From an uncultured Caulobacterales bacterium (GTDB taxonomy: Bacteria; Pseudomonadota; Alphaproteobacteria; Caulobacterales; Maricaulaceae), in assembly GCA_937929915.1 (NCBI GenBank), contig CALFUN010000005.1, positions 20,665 through 84,664 of the forward strand: a stretch of DNA of 64,000 nt, written 5' to 3'. Of this stretch, positions 60,555 to 64,000 are shown one piece after another. The notes under the pieces are model-generated. The model did not search any database and was not told where the DNA came from. It saw only the letters and a list, made by a program, of their open reading frames with translations. The number at the start of each line of letters is the position of its first letter. The stretch's first letter is position 1. The translations under genes were made by a program, and so were the position numbers.

Positions 60555-61847
60555 TCATTTATCCAAAATTTTTGCTTTAGCTTTCTCAAATTCTTCTTCT
60601 GATAAAATGCCATTTTCATATAATTTTGAAAGCGATAACAATTCTTGAGTTAAAGAAGGTGTATTATTAATCCCATCAACCTTGCTGACGCCTTCAACCA
60701 TTTCTGTGGATACAGGCACAACCTTACATCCAACAGGGTCTAATTCAACATCGACACAGCTCTGTCTATTTTTTATAATATCCTTAGCCAAATCAATATT
60801 CGCTCCAATATGCGGTTTATCAATAATTTGCTGTAATGCATATGTCGTAAGCTTAGGATAGAGTTCTGAAGTCCATCTCTTTACGAACGGTATGGGATTA
60901 CTAATAATCGACCTAAGGTGATTTATCCTCTGTATGCTTAAAGGGTGTTGATTGCCAGCAAAAGCAGCGCCAACTTCTCCTTGAACATTACTTCCATCAC
61001 TAAAAAATTGTATTAATCCTTCAAGTATATTTTGAGCAGATACATCCAAATCATTAGGCGGCTGTGGAGTTTTAGACTCAATATTTTCTATAATAAAAAG
61101 TAAAGCAGCAGCAAATTCATCAACTGTTTTTTCATTCGTAAAATTTGGAGACCCCCAAAGATTCAGAAAAGTATGTCCCAGCTCATGAGTAAAGATTCCA
61201 AAAAAGGCTTCCATATTATTTTCAAGAACAGCTTTGTATAAAAGTTCCGTACAGAGTGTTATAGCACCACTTTTCTGTTCTGAAAAAGCATTAGCTGTCC
61301 CGCATGGCGCTATATTCATGTCAAACACGGGACTAATAATAACCTCCTGTAAACCGGTTAATACATTAGACAATTCAGATTGTATGACATTACTCGTGTG
61401 TTCATCAACTTGGAAAGTTGTATATTTAGTATAAGAAACATTTTTAGAAGAAAATACGGAATGCCGATTATCTATGATTAGCCATTTGCCAGACCCATTA
61501 ACATTGTTGATGTCTAAAATCCTATCGCCATCAATGGGAAAATGGCTGCATCCATGATTAAGACTTGAAAGTACATAATCTTTATTTTTATCATCACACA
61601 CGTAAACATTGATGTCGGAGAATAGAGTGCCCTGACTGCTGAATCTAATCTTGTGCTTTTCCTTTCCGTTTGGAACAATGGACAACGGTAAGCTTATTAC
61701 TTGCCCTGCCTCCAATGTAAAACTTTGCGGCTTATCTTGAAAAGCCCAACGTTCTGCCACATAGACTTCCGCATACGTATCTACAGATAAAAACAAGAAT
61801 GATAAAATTGCTAAAAGATTAAATAATAATTTTGATTTCACGGCCAT
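60555..61847 (-). CDS. Secreted metallopeptidase-like protein with C-terminal SHOCT-type region
   Basis: Signal peptide, HELGHTFLNLWG (HExxH), EFAAALLF; C-terminal LSKLYENGILSEEEFEKAKAKIL. Confidence 0.7.
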   Translation of the reverse strand: MAVKSKLLFNLLAILSFLFLSVDTYAEVYVAERWAFQDKPQSFTLEAGQVISLPLSIVPNGKEKHKIRFSSQGTLFSDINVYVCDDKNKDYVLSSLNHGCSHFPIDGDRILDINNVNGSGKWLIIDNRHSVFSSKNVSYTKYTTFQVDEHTSNVIQSELSNVLTGLQEVIISPVFDMNIAPCGTANAFSEQKSGAITLCTELLYKAVLENNMEAFFGIFTHELGHTFLNLWGSPNFTNEKTVDEFAAALLFIIENIESKTPQPPNDLDVSAQNILEGLIQFFSDGSNVQGEVGAAFAGNQHPLSIQRINHLRSIISNPIPFVKRWTSELYPKLTTYALQQIIDKPHIGANIDLAKDIIKNRQSCVDVELDPVGCKVVPVSTEMVEGVSKVDGINNTPSLTQELLSLSKLYENGILSEEEFEKAKAKILDK

Positions 61848-61908
61848 TCACTGAGCTTAAGCTGTAAATTACTTGGGCACAACTAAAATTACTGCAGACA
61901 ATTACTTC

Positions 61909-61959
61909 AAAAAGCACAAAACCCCGCCAGAATTAACTGAGCGGGGTTTTGTGCTTTTT
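61909..61959 (-). terminator. rRNA terminator
   Basis: 19-bp perfect stem AAAAAGCACAAAACCCCGC / GCGGGGTTTTGTGCTTTTT, 13-nt loop. Confidence 0.9.
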
Positions 61960-61994
61960 GGTGTGTATGGAGGGTATAATATGTTTTGGATAAA

Positions 61995-62110
61995 CCGGGC
62001 AGTGACCTACTCTCCCGTGCCTTAAGACAAAGTACCATCGGCGCAGAAAGGCTTAACGACCGAGTTCGGGATGGGATCGGGTGGGGACCTCTCGCAATAA
62101 CCACCCGGTT
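61995..62110 (-). rRNA. 5S ribosomal RNA (copy 1)
   Basis: Reverse complement matches bacterial 5S; terminal CCGGG/CCCGG helix. Confidence 0.93.
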
Positions 62111-62199
62111 AATGCAAAACATAGTTATAATAGTAAAGATATCGTCTGGACGTGTCATGCGATGAACATATTAGTCCACGCGCATGAGCGCCAAAATCT

Positions 62200-62585
<386 letters not shown>

Positions 62586-62616
62586 TCAGTTCATACTGCA
62601 AATAGCGAATTGTAAA

Positions 62617-63798
62617 TTGCAAATGATTTGTATTCACTATATGTGTCTCTTGATAGTAAACCAAACAATGTTGGAGGCAGCTCTGAAAATTTTAATTGAT
62701 GATGGCGCTAGGATGTACAGACAAACTGGCTATGGAGCTTTATCCAGATCTATTTTTCGAAGCTTAGCCTCTATTGATGAACACCAAATATTTCGGCTTA
62801 ATCACCATGCGTCTTATGATAAGGACATCGCATATCAAGATAAACTTGATGACATACCGATTGCAAAGGTTTCTGAAGTCGATGCAGTTTTAAGAATAGC
62901 CTCTCCAGGTAAAATACCAATCTATGATAAACCTACAATTATCTACACACAACACGCGCTAAGTTCTTTACCACCCCAGTTCGTACATAATTTAAAAAAA
63001 TGTGATGCTGTAATTGTTCCTGGAGAATTTGATCGTCAAGTTTTTTCCAAAGACCTCAGTAAAGTATACGTATGTCCTCAGCATGTAGATGAGAAGATTT
63101 TTAGACCTATAACAAAGTGGCGAAGCGAAGGTAGCACAGAATTTACTTTTTTGTTTGTGGGTTCCTATTCTTACAGAAAGGGAATAGATCATATGTGGAA
63201 CGTATTTAGAACAGCATTTTCTAACGAAAGTAAACTAATAAACCTTAGAGTGCATTGTTTTAATGGTCTCACAGGTGAGAATCTATCCCGTTTTGTAAAC
63301 GAAATTAGATCAATACCAAAGAATGTTAAACTTACGTGCACATCAGGAAATTTGACAGCAGCATGGATGAACCGCCTTTATAATCAGGTAGACTGTGTAT
63401 TTACTTTTTCCAGAGGTGAAGGTTGGTGTATGCCTCTCCACGAAGGTTTGCTATGTCACAAACCTATAATCGCGCCTAATTCCACAGCTATGGGCGAAGC
63501 TTTACCAAAAAATGGTGTAAGATTAGTAAAAACCGTACCTACTGAAATTGCTACTCTAACGGAGCCTTTTGCAATCAGCCATAAGAAAGCGTATGGTATA
63601 AGAGACGCACATCACTGGGATATTGATTTAGACGATGCAGTAGCAGCCGTTCACGAGGTACATAGTAATTATGAGCAATTTAAACAACAAGCAAAGATTG
63701 GAGCAAAAGTAATTAATAGAGAATATAGTTTGCAAAATATGGGAAAGCGTCTTGCGAATATATTTTCTGATTTTGAAGCTAATAGAACCATTGATTAA
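62617..63798 (+). CDS. Glycosyltransferase (GT4/GT1-like)
   Basis: FLFVGSYSYRKGIDHMWNVF, FSRGEGWCMPLHEGLLCHKPIIAPNSTAMGEAL; true start may be internal (see findings). Confidence 0.85.
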   Translation: MQMICIHYMCLLIVNQTMLEAALKILIDDGARMYRQTGYGALSRSIFRSLASIDEHQIFRLNHHASYDKDIAYQDKLDDIPIAKVSEVDAVLRIASPGKIPIYDKPTIIYTQHALSSLPPQFVHNLKKCDAVIVPGEFDRQVFSKDLSKVYVCPQHVDEKIFRPITKWRSEGSTEFTFLFVGSYSYRKGIDHMWNVFRTAFSNESKLINLRVHCFNGLTGENLSRFVNEIRSIPKNVKLTCTSGNLTAAWMNRLYNQVDCVFTFSRGEGWCMPLHEGLLCHKPIIAPNSTAMGEALPKNGVRLVKTVPTEIATLTEPFAISHKKAYGIRDAHHWDIDLDDAVAAVHEVHSNYEQFKQQAKIGAKVINREYSLQNMGKRLANIFSDFEANRTID

Positions 63799-63874
63799 AA
63801 ACACAAAAACCCGCCAGATTACTCTGAGCGGGGTTGGTGTTTATGGCGATATGGAGAAATATGATCTGGATAAA

Positions 63875-63990
63875 CCGGGCAGCGACCTACTCTCCCGTGC
63901 CTTAAGACAAAGTACCATCGGCGCAAAGAGGCTTAACGACCGAGTTCGGGATGGGATCGGGTGGGGACCTCTTGCAATAACCACCCGGTT
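63875..63990 (-). rRNA. 5S ribosomal RNA (copy 2)
   Basis: Near-identical to 61995-62110 with a few substitutions. Confidence 0.93.
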
Positions 63991-64000
63991 AATGCAAATC

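Noticed and set aside
61907-62158. 83-aa minus-strand ORF
   Set aside because: Overlaps 5S rRNA and its terminator

Overview
64-kb chromosomal window from an alphaproteobacterium, probably Caulobacterales/Maricaulales-like (judged from gene families only). Most of it is housekeeping: lysA 3' end, DUF4175/TIGR02302, uppP, gltD-GFA-gltB, an M1 peptidase, a CDF transporter, a GST/FzlA-like protein plus queG, thpR, a BI-1 protein, DUF2794, DUF1223, AI-2E, a HerA-like ATPase, gluQRS, a Rieske protein, an M19 dipeptidase, rpmJ, an MltB-like transglycosylase, mnmC, a psp operon with divergent pspF, and an initiator tRNA. The most notable accessory locus is 24241-40382. It encodes a 3277-aa LEPR-XLL giant surface/secreted protein, a TolC-like lipoprotein, two HlyD-type adaptors (one with a large cytosolic N-terminal domain) and a PqqD-like/M50-protease/HlyD fusion, with no ABC ATPase: a candidate non-canonical type-I-like export system. 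Other points of interest are a structured intergenic ncRNA candidate at 43531-43708 that repeats an 11-nt C-rich motif in two loops, an extended psp operon with two unlisted micro-ORFs and a DUF2807 protein, and a duplicated rRNA-operon 3' end (truncated 23S plus a second, diverged 5S) enclosing a glycosyltransferase gene at the right edge. No transposase, CRISPR array or prophage was recognised.
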